Assembly: GCF_002865985.1 (NCBI RefSeq)
Contig: NZ_LNDD01000003.1
Coordinates: forward strand, 372,001-436,000
Reading direction: 5' to 3'
Length of the DNA stretch: 64,000 nt
Source: Thermotoga sp. SG1
GTDB lineage: Bacteria; Thermotogota; Thermotogae; Thermotogales; Thermotogaceae
Shown here: one piece after another, positions 1 to 9,741 of the stretch
Numbering within the stretch: position 1 is the first letter of the stretch
How the letters are laid out: the number at the start of each line of letters is the position of its first letter
Program-made: the position numbers and the translations under genes
Notes under the pieces: model-generated
Told to the model about the DNA's origin: nothing
Databases searched by the model: none
What the model saw: the letters and a program-made list of their open reading frames with translations, nothing else

Positions 1-416
1 AGTGCAACTGCTTTTTTGATATCGTGAACGTAAAAATTCAAAACGAACACACCGAGCACGTATATGATTCCAAGACCAGAAAGACCAGAAACGAGATACC
101 ACACGAAGTTCTCTCTCTTCTCAGAAAGAAGACCGATCACAAACCCTCCCAGAATAAAACCGAAGAGGTACCCACCGGTGGGACCGACAAGGACCTGTGC
201 TCCTCCTTTGAAGTTCGCAAAGACGGGAAGTCCGATGGCTCCAAGCAACACATACGCTGCAATCGACAGTGTACCGTATTTTTTCCCAAGAATGTAGGCG
301 GAAAGGAAAACAAAGAACACCTGAAGAGTGAAGGGAACTGGACCGATCGGAATCGAGATCCATGCTCCAACCGCAATGAGGGCTGTAAAGATCCCAGCCT
401 TTACAAGTTCCCTCAT
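1..416 (-). CDS. bioY: Biotin transporter BioY, partial (C-terminus beyond the window)
   Basis: Substrate-binding S component of an energy-coupling-factor transporter for biotin, in the cytoplasmic membrane. The reading frame opens with [19 protein letters not shown] and stays open to the window edge for 138 codons. Family hallmarks are present: an early IPIGPVPFTLQ segment, a GLPVFA motif and a GGAQVLVGPTGGY-like glycine-rich loop. The ATG (416-414) overlaps the fabK stop as ATGA, so it is the last visible gene of the fab operon. That placement makes sense because biotin is the cofactor of acetyl-CoA carboxylase, which feeds fatty-acid synthesis (inference). The gene is cut by the window start, not broken. 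Confidence 0.9.
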   Translation of the reverse strand, partial: MRELVKAGIFTALIAVGAWISIPIGPVPFTLQVFFVFLSAYILGKKYGTLSIAAYVLLGAIGLPVFANFKGGAQVLVGPTGGYLFGFILGGFVIGLLSEKRENFVWYLVSGLSGLGIIYVLGVFVLNFYVHDIKKAVA

Positions 417-1357
417 TCTTCAATACACCTCCTCAATTTCTTCACCGTCTCCACAAATTCGTTCATGATGTCTTCTATGATCTGTTTCACAGGTTTTATT
501 TCGTCGATCAGGCCGGCGCTTTGTCCCATCATGAAAGAACCTCTCTCCAGATCCCCCTCTACAACGGCTCTCCTCAGGCTTCCCACCAGCATCTCCTCTG
601 CCTGCATCGGGTTTTCGAACTCCATTTCCTGAATTTTCCTGGCAAATGGCGTTCTGAGAACGCGTGCGGGGTGGCCAAGTTTGGCACCGGTCACCACCGT
701 GTCCCTTATAGAAGCTTTGACAATTTTTTCTTTGTAGATAGGGTGAACATCACTTTCTACACTCGCTACGAATCTTGTTCCCATCTGCACAGCCTCTGCT
801 CCGAGGGCAAAAGCGGCGGCCATTCCTCTTCCATCAGCGATTCCCCCTGCTGCGATTACGGGAATGTTCACGCTCCTGGAGACCTTGTTCACGAGAACAA
901 GGGTGGTGACCTCTCCTATATGACCACCGGATTCCATTCCCTCCGCTATAACAGCGTCTGCTCCTGCCCTTTCAACCATTCTTGCAAGAGAGTCTGAAGC
1001 CACAACGGGAATGACTTTTATGCCGTTTTCTTTTAATTCCTTTATGTATTTTGTAGGGTTCCCCGCTCCAAAAGTAATCACGGGCACCTTTTCCTCCACA
1101 CAAACTCTGACGAGATCGTCTGCCCAAGGTGAAACGAGAATCACGTTCACACCGAAGGGTTTGTTTGTTCTTTCTCTGAGATCAGAAATGGCTTTCCTCA
1201 GATCATCGGGTTTCATAGCTCCAGATCCGATGATTCCAAGTCCTCCTGCTTCGGACACCGCTGCTGCGAGGGTGGGGGTCCCTGCCCACGCCATTCCACC
1301 CATGATTATGGGATACTCTATCCCAAGTAATTCTGTCACTCTGGTTTTCAGCTTCAT
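413..1357 (-). CDS. fabK: Enoyl-ACP reductase II FabK (FMN-dependent)
   Basis: Performs the last reduction of the fatty-acid elongation cycle (trans-2-enoyl-ACP to acyl-ACP) with NAD(P)H and FMN. At 314 residues it has the length of the FabK / nitronate monooxygenase TIM-barrel family. Visible motifs are an N-terminal [16 protein letters not shown] at about residues 144-148, AGGIADG at 170-176 and the phosphate-binding GTRF at 193-196. The start overlaps the fabZ stop and its own stop overlaps the bioY start (both ATGA), indicating tight translational coupling. A nitronate monooxygenase is the alternative for the fold, but the fabF-fabZ context strongly favours FabK. No fabI-type reductase is seen in the window. 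Confidence 0.93.
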   Translation of the reverse strand: MKLKTRVTELLGIEYPIIMGGMAWAGTPTLAAAVSEAGGLGIIGSGAMKPDDLRKAISDLRERTNKPFGVNVILVSPWADDLVRVCVEEKVPVITFGAGNPTKYIKELKENGIKVIPVVASDSLARMVERAGADAVIAEGMESGGHIGEVTTLVLVNKVSRSVNIPVIAAGGIADGRGMAAAFALGAEAVQMGTRFVASVESDVHPIYKEKIVKASIRDTVVTGAKLGHPARVLRTPFARKIQEMEFENPMQAEEMLVGSLRRAVVEGDLERGSFMMGQSAGLIDEIKPVKQIIEDIMNEFVETVKKLRRCIEE

Positions 1358-1767
1358 TTCTTTTTCACCCCCAGCAAGAGTTTGGCCTTAGCTACGATGG
1401 TATTTTCAACCTTTGCCACACCTTCTACCTGAACTGTGCCAAGTTTTTCACCTATCTTCTTCACCTCGTAGATCAGTCTATCTCCAGGTCGCACTTCCTT
1501 TTTGAAACGTGCCTCGTCTATACCGAGAAAGAGTGGTATGCCTTCAAGGTTTTTCAGGAGAAGAATTCCGGCAGTTTGAGCAAGCCCTTCGATGATGAGA
1601 ACACCAGGATATATGGGATATTCTGGAAAGTGACCTTGGAAGACGGGATCGGAAATACTGATGTTTTTGAAAGCAACGATTCTATCCTCGCCCTCTTCTA
1701 TCACACCATCCACCAGAAGGAAAGGATACCTGTGTGGAAGGATCGATTTTACGTAGTCTATGTTCAT
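1354..1767 (-). CDS. fabZ: 3-hydroxyacyl-ACP dehydratase FabZ
   Basis: Dehydrates 3-hydroxyacyl-ACP to trans-2-enoyl-ACP, the step just before FabK. The 137-residue protein is a single hot-dog fold of usual length. It shows the family signature HRYPFLLVD at residues 12-20 and FQGHFP with the catalytic His46; the acidic partner Glu60 lies in the conserved IIEGLAQ helix. It starts with ATG and overlaps fabF upstream and fabK downstream by ATGA, so the three enzymes are read from one message in the order condensation, dehydration, reduction. Confidence 0.96.
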   Translation of the reverse strand: MNIDYVKSILPHRYPFLLVDGVIEEGEDRIVAFKNISISDPVFQGHFPEYPIYPGVLIIEGLAQTAGILLLKNLEGIPLFLGIDEARFKKEVRPGDRLIYEVKKIGEKLGTVQVEGVAKVENTIVAKAKLLLGVKKK

Positions 1768-3002
1768 TGTTCATACCTCCCCAAAACGATCGACACGTTG
1801 TGTCCCCCGAAACCGAACGAATTCTTCATGAAGTTCTTTATTTCCATCTGAACATTTTCTTTCCCAACAAGACCTGTTCCCTTTGCCTCCTCAATTGGGT
1901 TGTCAAGGTTTGGCATGCCGTGCACAAAAGAGTGCTGCATCTGAAGAATCGAAAGGACGAGTTCTGCGGCACCAGCGGCACCAAGAAGATGTCCTATCAA
2001 GGCTTTAGAGGAGTTTATGGCTACGTTCTTTACGTGTTCCCCCAGCACCTTCTTTATTGCCTTGAGCTCTGCTTCATCACCAGCAGGTGTGCTCGTGGCA
2101 TGACAGTTCACGTAATCTATGTCCTCAACAGAAAGGCCGGATTCTTTCAGAGCCAGTTTCATCGCCTCTGCTGCTCCTCTTCCTTCTGGATCCGGTGCGC
2201 TGAAGTGGTACGCATCGTCCGTCATGCCAATTCCCTTTATCTCTGCTATGATCTTCGCACCCCTTGATTTTGCAACTTCTTCCGCTTCAAGGACAAGGAT
2301 TGCTCCTCCCTCTCCCATGACAAAACCGTCTCTGTCCCTGTCAAACGGACGGGAAGCTCGTTTGGGGTCATCGTTTCTTCTTGAGAGCGCCCTCATGTTC
2401 GCAAACCCGGTGATCGGCAGGGGTGCTATCGTTGCTTCCGTTCCTCCAACGACGGCCACGTCTGCGTATCCATGCCTTATCAGAAGAGTGCCGAGTGCCA
2501 CCGCGTGTAGGGAAGAAGCACAAGCACTCACAGAAGAAAAATTCGGTCCCTTGAGACCGTACTCCATTGCAACGACACCGGATGCCATGTCGATGAGAAT
2601 CATTGGAATCAGGAACGGACTCACCCTGCTGGGACCTTGAGAAAGGAATTTGTTGTTCTCACTGTCGAGTGTTAGGAATCCTCCCATTCCGGATCCTATG
2701 ATCGTTGCCGTCCTCTCTGAAAACTGCTCGAAGTTTATCCCTGCCTCTTCCACCGCTTCTTTGGTGCTGACGAGGGCGAAGTGAACGAACCGATCTGTTC
2801 TCTTCACGAGTTTTGGATTTATGTACTCTTCCGGTTTGAAATCTCTGACTTCTGCTGCAATTTGAACGGGCAAGTTAGAAGCATCAAAAGAAGATATTCG
2901 ATCTATCGTTACTTTGGTTTCTCTAAGACCTTCCAGATTCTTTTCTTTCCCAACACCAAAAGGACTTACGATACCCATTCCCGTTATGACCACCCGTCTC
3001 AA
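1764..3002 (-). CDS. fabF: 3-oxoacyl-ACP synthase II FabF
   Basis: Elongating ketoacyl-ACP synthase, condensing malonyl-ACP with acyl-ACP. I choose a TTG start at 3002 (412 residues, matching the family) because GGGAGGTGG lies just upstream. An upstream in-frame ATG at 3032 would sit at or before the predicted transcription start. The thiolase-fold active site is complete: nucleophile Cys161 in the SVSACASS motif, His301 in NCHATST and His338 in [11 protein letters not shown]. First gene of the fabF-fabZ-fabK-bioY operon, with a good sigma-A promoter about 30 bp upstream. Confidence 0.96.
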   Translation of the reverse strand: MRRVVITGMGIVSPFGVGKEKNLEGLRETKVTIDRISSFDASNLPVQIAAEVRDFKPEEYINPKLVKRTDRFVHFALVSTKEAVEEAGINFEQFSERTATIIGSGMGGFLTLDSENNKFLSQGPSRVSPFLIPMILIDMASGVVAMEYGLKGPNFSSVSACASSLHAVALGTLLIRHGYADVAVVGGTEATIAPLPITGFANMRALSRRNDDPKRASRPFDRDRDGFVMGEGGAILVLEAEEVAKSRGAKIIAEIKGIGMTDDAYHFSAPDPEGRGAAEAMKLALKESGLSVEDIDYVNCHATSTPAGDEAELKAIKKVLGEHVKNVAINSSKALIGHLLGAAGAAELVLSILQMQHSFVHGMPNLDNPIEEAKGTGLVGKENVQMEIKNFMKNSFGFGGHNVSIVLGRYEQ

Positions 3003-3033
3003 AGTACCACCTCCCGACAAAAAATCTGGCATG

Positions 3034-3063
3034 ATTATATCATAATCTCACAGGAAGTTTCAA
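3034..3063 (-). promoter_or_regulatory. Sigma-A promoter of the fab operon
   Basis: On the minus strand, TTGAAA (3063-3058) and a perfect TATAAT (3039-3034) are separated by 18 bp. Transcription would begin near 3027, leaving about 25 nt of leader before the TTG start of fabF. I see no palindromic operator here. Confidence 0.75.
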
Positions 3064-3110
3064 TCTTTGGCCTCGATCATGAGAAAGAAACAATAAATTT
3101 ACTTCTCAGG

Positions 3111-3119
3111 TGATAACAT
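3111..3119 (+). promoter_or_regulatory. Possible extended -10 promoter of pyrG
   Basis: TGATAACAT matches the extended -10 form (TG, one base, then TAACAT). No convincing -35 is visible. It lies about 20 nt before the GGAGGG ribosome-binding site of pyrG. Support is from pattern only. Confidence 0.35.
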
Positions 3120-3141
3120 ATCTGAAGAGGGAGGGAATGGG

Positions 3142-4716
3142 ATGAAGAAATACGTTATTGTGACCGGTGGAGTGCTCAGCGGAATAGGAAAAGGCATATT
3201 CTCCGCCTCTCTGGCAAGACTCATGAAAGAATACGGTGTCGATGTGAACGTACTGAAGATCGATCCATACTTGAACGTGGATGCAGGGACCATGAACCCG
3301 AACCAGCATGGTGAGGTCTTCGTTACCGAAGATGGTTACGAAGCGGATCTGGATCTCGGTCACTACGAGCGTTTCCTCGGAAGAGACATGACCCGCCACA
3401 ACAATATGACGGCAGGTCAGGTCTACCTTCGGGTTATAGAAAAGGAAAGGCAGGGAAAGTACCTCGGAAACACCGTCCAGATCGTACCACATCTCACAGA
3501 GGAGATAAAGGACAGAATAAGGTCTCTCGAGGCAGAGCTCCTTGTGGTCGAGATCGGAGGTACCGTCGGTGACATCGAAGGTGAGGTCTTTCTGGAAGCT
3601 GTCAGGGAACTCCAGATGGAAGAGGGAAGGGAAAACTTCCTCTTTGCCCATGTCACGTACGTTCCTTACCTTCGAACTACAAACGAGTTCAAAACCAAAC
3701 CAACGCAGCAGTCGGTTCAACTTCTCAGAAGGATCGGAATCACTCCCGACATGATCATCGTGAGAAGTGAGTTTCCCCTCGACGTTCCCAGTATGAACAA
3801 AGTTGCCCTCTTTTCAGGTGTTTCTAGGGAATTCGTGATAAACCTTCCCGACACAAAAAATGTTTATGAAGTCCCGGAGATACTGAGGGACATGGGATTG
3901 CATGAGAAGATCTCCTCCAAGTTGAAACTGAATCTGAAAGGCGCGGAATTCAGTTGGTCTTATCCGAAGGCCTTTAAACCTTACAGGATAGCGCTGGTAG
4001 GGAAATACCTTGGAACGGACGACGCATACAAGAGCATCATAGAATCTGTGTTTTTGACTGGTGTAGAAAAGCCAACAATAGTGGACAGTCAGATGCTCGA
4101 AGAGATGAGTGAGGAAGAGGTAGCGAAGGTTCTGGGCGAGTACGATGCTCTGATCATACCGGGAGGTTTTGGAAGAAGAGGTATAGAAGGAAAGATAAAG
4201 GCCATAAAGTATGCCAGAGAAAACAAAAAACCCATTCTTGGAATATGTCTTGGCATGCAACTCATGATCATTGAATTTGCAAGAAATGTGCTTGGATACA
4301 GAGAGGCAAATTCTACAGAGTTCGATCCGAAAACCCCATACCCCGTCGTGGACTTGATGGAGGAACAAAAAAAGATCCTGAAACTCGGCGGTACGATGAG
4401 GCTTGGTGCGCAGAAAGTGAAGGTCTTTCCAGGCACAAAACTTTACGAGATATACGGTAGGGTGGAAGAAGTTTACGAGAGGCACAGACACAGATACGAA
4501 GCGAACGAAGAAGCCTTTCCGGAGCTCTTCAAGAAACCCGGTGAGGAAGGATACAAGCTTGTTGTTTCTGCAAAATCTGAATTCATCGAAGCTATAGAAA
4601 TAGAAGATCATCCCTTCTTCATCGGTGTTCAGTTCCATCCGGAGTACAAGAGCAAGGTGGGAGCACCTCATCCGATCTTTGTTCACCTGAAGAAGACCCT
4701 GGAGGGATTGCAATGA
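3142..4716 (+). CDS. pyrG: CTP synthase
   Basis: Makes CTP from UTP, ATP and glutamine in the cytoplasm. The 524 residues have the expected two-domain layout. The N-terminal amidoligase domain carries the P-loop-like [10 protein letters not shown] motif. The C-terminal class I glutamine amidotransferase domain (from about residue 280) has GGFGRRG as oxyanion region, the nucleophile Cys369 in GICLGMQ and the FHPEY motif holding the His/Glu of the triad. ATG start preceded by GGAGGG. It overlaps the next gene by ATGA (4713-4716). Divergent from the fab operon. Confidence 0.97.
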   Translation: MKKYVIVTGGVLSGIGKGIFSASLARLMKEYGVDVNVLKIDPYLNVDAGTMNPNQHGEVFVTEDGYEADLDLGHYERFLGRDMTRHNNMTAGQVYLRVIEKERQGKYLGNTVQIVPHLTEEIKDRIRSLEAELLVVEIGGTVGDIEGEVFLEAVRELQMEEGRENFLFAHVTYVPYLRTTNEFKTKPTQQSVQLLRRIGITPDMIIVRSEFPLDVPSMNKVALFSGVSREFVINLPDTKNVYEVPEILRDMGLHEKISSKLKLNLKGAEFSWSYPKAFKPYRIALVGKYLGTDDAYKSIIESVFLTGVEKPTIVDSQMLEEMSEEEVAKVLGEYDALIIPGGFGRRGIEGKIKAIKYARENKKPILGICLGMQLMIIEFARNVLGYREANSTEFDPKTPYPVVDLMEEQKKILKLGGTMRLGAQKVKVFPGTKLYEIYGRVEEVYERHRHRYEANEEAFPELFKKPGEEGYKLVVSAKSEFIEAIEIEDHPFFIGVQFHPEYKSKVGAPHPIFVHLKKTLEGLQ

Positions 4717-5414
4717 TAGATATGCACCTTCACTCCACGTTTTCCTACGATGGAAAGGCGGAAGTGGAAGATATCATCGCTCAGACGCAAAGACTCGGAA
4801 TAAATCATTTCTGCATCACGGATCACTACGAATACGAGAACGGCAAACTCGTTCACGATTTCAACGTGGAAGAGTACTTCCTCACCATGGACAAGTTCGA
4901 TCTTCCAAGAGGAGCGGAGATCAGCTGGGACGGTGTGAAAGAGGCAATCTTTCCACAGGGATTCGATTACCTACTTCTTGGAGTGCACAGGTACGATGAG
5001 AACCTTCCACCGGATGAACTGGCAAGAGACTATCTGGAAAGAACGCTTTACGTTATGGAAAGGGTGGAATTCCATACACTGGCACACCTTGACTACCCTG
5101 CAAGGTATGCAAACGCCGATTTCAAAGCAAACAGAGATCTGATAGAGAAGATCCTGAGGTTTCTTGTGACCCGCGAAAAGATCCTCGAGGTGAACACCGC
5201 GGGGCTTTTCAAACACGGAAGGCCCAATCCCGACTACTGGATACTGGAGATGTACTGGGATCTTGGTGGAAGACTCATCACGATCGGTTCAGATGCCCAT
5301 GAAGTGCAGCACATAGGCCGGGGAATCGAGGAGATCATGTCAAAATTGAGAAGGTTCAACTTCGAGTACGCCGTTGTTGAAGGGAAAAAACTTTTCACCA
5401 CAAAACTGAGGTGA
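4713..5414 (+). CDS. PHP-domain phosphoesterase, histidinol-phosphatase-like
   Basis: A 233-residue metal-dependent PHP hydrolase. The metal-binding histidines and acids are visible in order: HLHSTFSYDG at the N-terminus, ITDHYEYE, the GAEISWDG strand, GVHR, a central HLDYPARY and C-terminal GSDAHEVQHIGRG. This layout is that of HisK-type histidinol-phosphate phosphatases (histidine biosynthesis) and related small phosphatases. No his genes are nearby, so the substrate is not proven by context. The start codon overlaps the pyrG stop, so it is co-translated with CTP synthase. Confidence 0.8.
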   Translation: MIDMHLHSTFSYDGKAEVEDIIAQTQRLGINHFCITDHYEYENGKLVHDFNVEEYFLTMDKFDLPRGAEISWDGVKEAIFPQGFDYLLLGVHRYDENLPPDELARDYLERTLYVMERVEFHTLAHLDYPARYANADFKANRDLIEKILRFLVTREKILEVNTAGLFKHGRPNPDYWILEMYWDLGGRLITIGSDAHEVQHIGRGIEEIMSKLRRFNFEYAVVEGKKLFTTKLR

Positions 5415-5418
5415 AGGA

Positions 5419-6342
5419 ATGCCCTTTGTTCTGAGTTTTCTTCTGGGGATGTTTGGGGTTTGGTTTTTCGGAAGGCTCGCAAAGAAGCTCAACATCGTGG
5501 ACAGACCGAATGGGTTGTTAAAACCCCACGGAAGAGAAGTTCCCTATCTCGGGGGGCTTGGTATATTCGCCGGCGTTCTGCCGTTTTTGTGGAAAGATAC
5601 GGCTGTTCTTTTGGCATCGTCTCTTGCTCTCACACTTGGTTTACTGGATGACTTGTTTTCGCTGTCTCCTTTTTTCAGGCTCGTTGTGGAGTTTGGGATT
5701 TCTCTGATTCTGGTCTGGAGATACGTGGGATTCCACAGCGTCTGGTATCCGATACTCTGGGTTTTTTTCGTTGTGATCCTGATGAACGCTGTGAACATGA
5801 TGGATGGAATGGATGGGCTCTGTGGAAGTCTTGTGGCCATTTCTTCTCTCTTTTTCTTCTTTCTGGTCAAAGGGACTTTCTTTAAGGATCTCTCGCTGGC
5901 GCTTCTTGGTGCTTCGCTGGGATATCTTGTCTTCAACTTCCCGCCGGCAAAGATCTTCATGGGAGATGCCGGGAGCTATCACCTGGCCGTTTTACTCTCT
6001 ACGATGATCATCTCTCAAAACCGCGTCGTCTCGTTCAACTCTTTTGTACCATTCGTGTTTCTTCTCTGGATCTTTCTGCTTGACTTTTTCACCAGTGTGA
6101 TAAGACGGTTCAGAAACAAAAGATCAATCGTTTCCGGAGACAGAGACCACATGTACGACAAGCTCTCACGGAGACTGGGGGTCAGAAAAGCACTGTTTGT
6201 CATGTGTTTGATACACTCTCTGTTGTGCGGGTTCAGTTTTGGGGCGCTGGGAAATACGGTGACAGGATTCATCTCACTTGTTGTCGCCGCTTTTTTCTCG
6301 TACATCCTCATCAAGAGTTTGAAACTTTTTTATTACGACTGA
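5419..6342 (+). CDS. Polyprenyl-phosphate sugar-1-phosphate transferase (WecA/TagO/MraY superfamily)
   Basis: Integral membrane enzyme that starts glycopolymer assembly by moving a HexNAc-1-phosphate from a UDP-sugar to undecaprenyl phosphate. The 307 residues form about ten hydrophobic segments. The superfamily motifs are present: RPNGLLKPHGR near the N-terminus, the DD of LLDDLFSLSP, NMMDGMDGL and GDAGS. A cytoplasmic loop RDHMYDKLSRRLGVRKAL occupies the place of the His-rich loop of WecA/TagO. It lies 4 bp after the PHP gene and 15 bp before an O-antigen-ligase-like gene, which supports a role in surface polysaccharide rather than peptidoglycan (MraY). The sugar is unknown. Confidence 0.85.
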   Translation: MPFVLSFLLGMFGVWFFGRLAKKLNIVDRPNGLLKPHGREVPYLGGLGIFAGVLPFLWKDTAVLLASSLALTLGLLDDLFSLSPFFRLVVEFGISLILVWRYVGFHSVWYPILWVFFVVILMNAVNMMDGMDGLCGSLVAISSLFFFFLVKGTFFKDLSLALLGASLGYLVFNFPPAKIFMGDAGSYHLAVLLSTMIISQNRVVSFNSFVPFVFLLWIFLLDFFTSVIRRFRNKRSIVSGDRDHMYDKLSRRLGVRKALFVMCLIHSLLCGFSFGALGNTVTGFISLVVAAFFSYILIKSLKLFYYD

Positions 6343-6357
6343 GCGGGAGGGAAACGT

Positions 6358-9300
6358 ATGGAGATTCTCTTCTACGTGATGTATGTTACTATCGCTTTGT
6401 TTTCTTCAAGAAAACTAACGTACGAATTCAGTGTTCCAAAATACGCCATCATCACGGTGTTTTTGAGTGTCATCTTTTTCATGAGCCTTCTGAAGATCTT
6501 GAGAAGAGAAAAACTGGAGATCAGGTTCAATCCGGCTCATGTGGCTTTCTTTGCCTTCTCGGTTTCAGCCCTTCTTTCCACGATAAACGTCTATCGTGAA
6601 AATCCCGTCTACTTTCGGTATTCCTTCGATATAGCGATCTACGTTCTTCTCATGTTCTTCATTTCCATTTTCATTTCGAACTTCTTCGTCACAAAAGAGA
6701 GAATAAAAAGGTTTCTCACAGTCAGCGTGGCTCTGGCTGGTTTTGTTGCCTTCGACGCCCTTTTGAACTTCTACGGTGGTGTTGATATCTTTCTTGGAAA
6801 GATCGGTGATCCCTTTTCTAGGGCGAGTGTGAAGGCAACCATAGGAAACGTGAACTTCGTTTCTAACTTTCTTTCTCTGAATCTTCCTCTTGCCCTGTAC
6901 CTCATAGCGTCGAACGATTTTAGAAAGAAAGAAGCATCCGTTGTGAAGGTGATCGCTTCCGTTTCTGCGCTTCTCATGGTCTCTGGTATTCTTGTCGGGC
7001 AGACGCGTTCTCTCTATGTTGCGAACATCGTATCTTTGGGTATCTTCCTTTCCTTCTACATGGTTTTTAGAAGAAAAAAGAGTCAGGAAAAAACAGATAG
7101 GGAAGTTGCCGATATGAGTCGAACCCTCACGGCGTTCGTTGTGATCGCTGTGATTGCTCTTGTCGTTCTCTACAACGTGCCAACTCCTCTGAACGGCTAC
7201 GGTAGGGTTTCTCCTGCCGAGAGGATCCAGGCGGTGGCAGAGGTGAGTTCCTGGCACGAACGTCTTCTTTCCTGGCTTTCCTCTGTGTATCAGTGGAAAG
7301 ACCATAAGATACTCGGTACCGGGATCGGAACGTACCAGCTTCTCACGATAAACTACATGGGAGACGTGATAGAGGATCATCCAACGCTGATGTACGGCTG
7401 GAACAACTTCAAAAGAACACACAACGATTACCTTCAGGTCCTCGGAGAGATGGGGATCGTGGGGCTTGCTTCTCTGGTCTTTCTGGCACTCTCACTCGGT
7501 GTTCTGTTCTTCAGGATATTGAAGAAAGTTGAAACGAGGGATGACCTTTTTCTCTTTCTCGCCCTCTCCAGTTCTTTCATCACCTTTATGATGCACAGTG
7601 CCTTCAGTTTTCCAGCCCATCTTCTCCCGAACGGATTTCTCGTGGTCGCTGCAGCCTCAATGGCCGTTGGTGGCTATTTCTACGGTGGAAGGGTCATGAG
7701 ATTTGAGAGAAGATGGGCGATCACGCTGGGAACGATTGTAATCCTGATCGGTGTGGTCTCTTCGTATCTGAAGTGGAACTACTTCGTATCTGAAGTGTAC
7801 TTCAAACAGGGAAACGCCGCGTATCTTTCTATCAGAAAGGTGGAAGAGGAACTCTCCAAATTGGATAGCTACGAGCAGCAGGCAAAGAACGCTCTGGAGG
7901 AACTGAATTCACTCACGGGCCGCTACAGTTACCTGAGACCCGATGAGTTCAAAAAGTTCGTGATGAAACAAAACCTTCCAGTGATGCCATCTGACATGGA
8001 GATAGAAAAACTCAGACTCGAAACTATCCAGAAGGAAAAACAGAATATACAGAGCACCATCCAGAAGATCGCATCCTATCGAACTCAGCTTTTGAACCAG
8101 AGAGTGGAACTTTATAGAAAGGCGAAAGAGAATTTTCTGAGATCCGTTCGTATCAACAGGGTTTACGGAAGGTCCTATTTTTATCTTGCCGCCCTTGCGG
8201 TGAGTGAATTCAGAGTCGATGAGCTGAAAAATTTGCTGAAGACAAAAGAAGATTATGAAAGGTTTTTCAACCAAAACTTCGATGAGTACCAGACGGTGAT
8301 ACTTCCAGATGCCCGGAAAACTGATCTTTCATTTCTAAAAGATCAAGATCTTTCTGTAGTCGATTCTTTGGGAGAAGACAATCTGATCACCGCCCAGGCC
8401 CTTCTCGATTCTGTTTCCCTGTATCTTTCCTCGCTGAAATCCTTCAACGAGAGGAACACCTACAGGGCTCTTGCGACAAGGTACGTAGGTCTTCATCAGG
8501 TCATGAAGGTTCTACTTACAAAGACTCAAAACGATCTGATGAAAAAGGCCTTTTCTGAACTAGCTGTAAGATACTTCGATGAGTTCACAAATTATGCCAA
8601 GATCACCATTCATTATCTTCCCGGTGCGTGGAACAGGTTCTCTGACTGGAAGCATTACGATCTCAGACAGGCTGTTGCGGGGCAGGATATCTACAGGTAC
8701 TTCGCCACGAAGGCCGCCGAAGCACAGCCTCTGACTGTCGAAAAGAACAGAGAGTTTCTGCTTTATCTCGCCGGGAAGGAAATCTGGGCCGTTGAAAACA
8801 TGAACCGAATTGGTGTCTGGGGAGTGCCCGATGGAGTGATCGATTTTCTTCATGCGATGCCGTTTGAACACATGTCTTCAAAAGAACACCAAGAAGCCCT
8901 CTTTGCCTTTGAAGATATCCTGAGACTCTACGAAGAAAGCTACAGAAGGACAAAGGAATCACTTCCAGAGTACGAAAATGCTGCTGAAAAAAGGTTTGAA
9001 AGCATATTGAACGATCTGAAGGAATACCTCAGAAGCGACTTTGGAGAGGAGTATTCATCTCGTTTCGAAGAAATCTTCAAAGACATGCTTGAAGACTTCA
9101 AAAACCAGAACTGGCTCTCCATAAACGCTGAGGAGATGAGAAAATTCATAACCGAGAAAAATTACACTTACAAACTGAACCCATGGAAAGAACTTCTTTT
9201 GAAACACCTGAATGAATTTGGAGACTACTTAAAACAGAGAAATCTGGAATCTTCCAGGATCAACGAAATCATCTCAAGAATCTACAACGATCTAATTGGG

Positions 9301-9555
9301 CTCAAAGAAGTTCTCGTCCTTGAAAGATACCTGAGATTTTTTGCACACTACAGGCTGATACTGAACGATGCGAAAAGCTTCCTTGAGAGCATTGAAAAGG
9401 CGTACAGTACAGCCAGTGATGAACAGTGGAAGATGATACTGGAGGACTGGAGTGTGAATCTCTGGAACGACGAAAAATTCGAGGCGAAAGACGAGGTTCT
9501 TCGATGGCTGGAAGAGTTCAAGGAATTTCTCAAAAATCTGGAAAGCACCATCTGA
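6358..9555 (+). CDS. O-antigen ligase/polymerase-like membrane protein with a large C-terminal helical domain
   Basis: A 1065-residue protein. Residues 1 to about 470 are polytopic (a dozen hydrophobic helices) and resemble the Wzy_C / WaaL family. A long loop (roughly residues 275-365) carries the RTHNDYLQVLGEMGIVGL motif typical of that family. Residues about 470-1065 are largely soluble, charged and helical, with segments suggesting coiled coil or TPR-like repeats, possibly facing the cell exterior. That tail is much longer than in ordinary ligases of 400-500 residues. With the preceding sugar-phosphate transferase it probably polymerises or transfers a glycan to an acceptor (inference). 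Ends the operon; a strong terminator follows directly. Confidence 0.75.
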   Translation: MEILFYVMYVTIALFSSRKLTYEFSVPKYAIITVFLSVIFFMSLLKILRREKLEIRFNPAHVAFFAFSVSALLSTINVYRENPVYFRYSFDIAIYVLLMFFISIFISNFFVTKERIKRFLTVSVALAGFVAFDALLNFYGGVDIFLGKIGDPFSRASVKATIGNVNFVSNFLSLNLPLALYLIASNDFRKKEASVVKVIASVSALLMVSGILVGQTRSLYVANIVSLGIFLSFYMVFRRKKSQEKTDREVADMSRTLTAFVVIAVIALVVLYNVPTPLNGYGRVSPAERIQAVAEVSSWHERLLSWLSSVYQWKDHKILGTGIGTYQLLTINYMGDVIEDHPTLMYGWNNFKRTHNDYLQVLGEMGIVGLASLVFLALSLGVLFFRILKKVETRDDLFLFLALSSSFITFMMHSAFSFPAHLLPNGFLVVAAASMAVGGYFYGGRVMRFERRWAITLGTIVILIGVVSSYLKWNYFVSEVYFKQGNAAYLSIRKVEEELSKLDSYEQQAKNALEELNSLTGRYSYLRPDEFKKFVMKQNLPVMPSDMEIEKLRLETIQKEKQNIQSTIQKIASYRTQLLNQRVELYRKAKENFLRSVRINRVYGRSYFYLAALAVSEFRVDELKNLLKTKEDYERFFNQNFDEYQTVILPDARKTDLSFLKDQDLSVVDSLGEDNLITAQALLDSVSLYLSSLKSFNERNTYRALATRYVGLHQVMKVLLTKTQNDLMKKAFSELAVRYFDEFTNYAKITIHYLPGAWNRFSDWKHYDLRQAVAGQDIYRYFATKAAEAQPLTVEKNREFLLYLAGKEIWAVENMNRIGVWGVPDGVIDFLHAMPFEHMSSKEHQEALFAFEDILRLYEESYRRTKESLPEYENAAEKRFESILNDLKEYLRSDFGEEYSSRFEEIFKDMLEDFKNQNWLSINAEEMRKFITEKNYTYKLNPWKELLLKHLNEFGDYLKQRNLESSRINEIISRIYNDLIGLKEVLVLERYLRFFAHYRLILNDAKSFLESIEKAYSTASDEQWKMILEDWSVNLWNDEKFEAKDEVLRWLEEFKEFLKNLESTI

Positions 9556-9558
9556 AAT

Positions 9559-9586
9559 CGGGGAGGAAAGCCTCCCCGCTTTTTTC
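9559..9586 (+). terminator. Rho-independent terminator after the glycan operon
   Basis: 8-bp stem CGGGGAGG / CCTCCCCG closing an AAAG loop, followed by T6. It starts just past the stop codon of the O-antigen-ligase-like gene. Confidence 0.9.
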
Positions 9587-9658
9587 AAGCCCTCCTTCGA
9601 TGAAAAAATTCACACCACGCCTTATTGATATTCGTTCTTTTTTGATACATTTTCGCAA

Positions 9659-9689
9659 TTGATTAGAAACACAGATTGGTTATTATACT
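9659..9689 (+). promoter_or_regulatory. Promoter of the peroxiredoxin gene
   Basis: TTGATT (9659-9664) and TATACT (9684-9689) with a 19-bp spacer; TATTAT at 9681-9686 is an alternative -10 with 16 bp. The region 9587-9741 otherwise holds only the palindrome described next. Confidence 0.5.
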
Positions 9690-9702
9690 ATCTGGATGAC
9701 AA

Positions 9703-9719
9703 TTTGAAATAATTTCAAA
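9703..9719 (+). promoter_or_regulatory. Perfect 17-bp palindrome upstream of the peroxiredoxin gene, candidate operator
   Basis: TTTGAAAT, one A, then ATTTCAAA: two perfect 8-bp arms around a single base. It sits between the predicted -10 and the ribosome-binding site, where a repressor would block transcription. The 7-1-7-like, AT-rich symmetry recalls Fur/PerR boxes in form, but the regulator is not identified here. Confidence 0.55.
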
Positions 9720-9741
9720 CATTTACAGGGAGGTGCTGAAC

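Noticed and set aside
3814-4713. Long antisense reading frame (299 codons) opposite pyrG
   Set aside because: It has no ribosome-binding site, its product looks like no protein family, and the plus strand encodes a complete CTP synthase.
6565-7422. Antisense frame of 285 codons opposite the O-antigen-ligase-like gene
   Set aside because: Charged, repetitive shadow translation without a start signal; the sense frame has a clear membrane protein.
9733-9741. Alternative GTG start for the peroxiredoxin gene
   Set aside because: The GTG is part of the GGGAGGTG ribosome-binding site; the ATG at 9742 has correct spacing.
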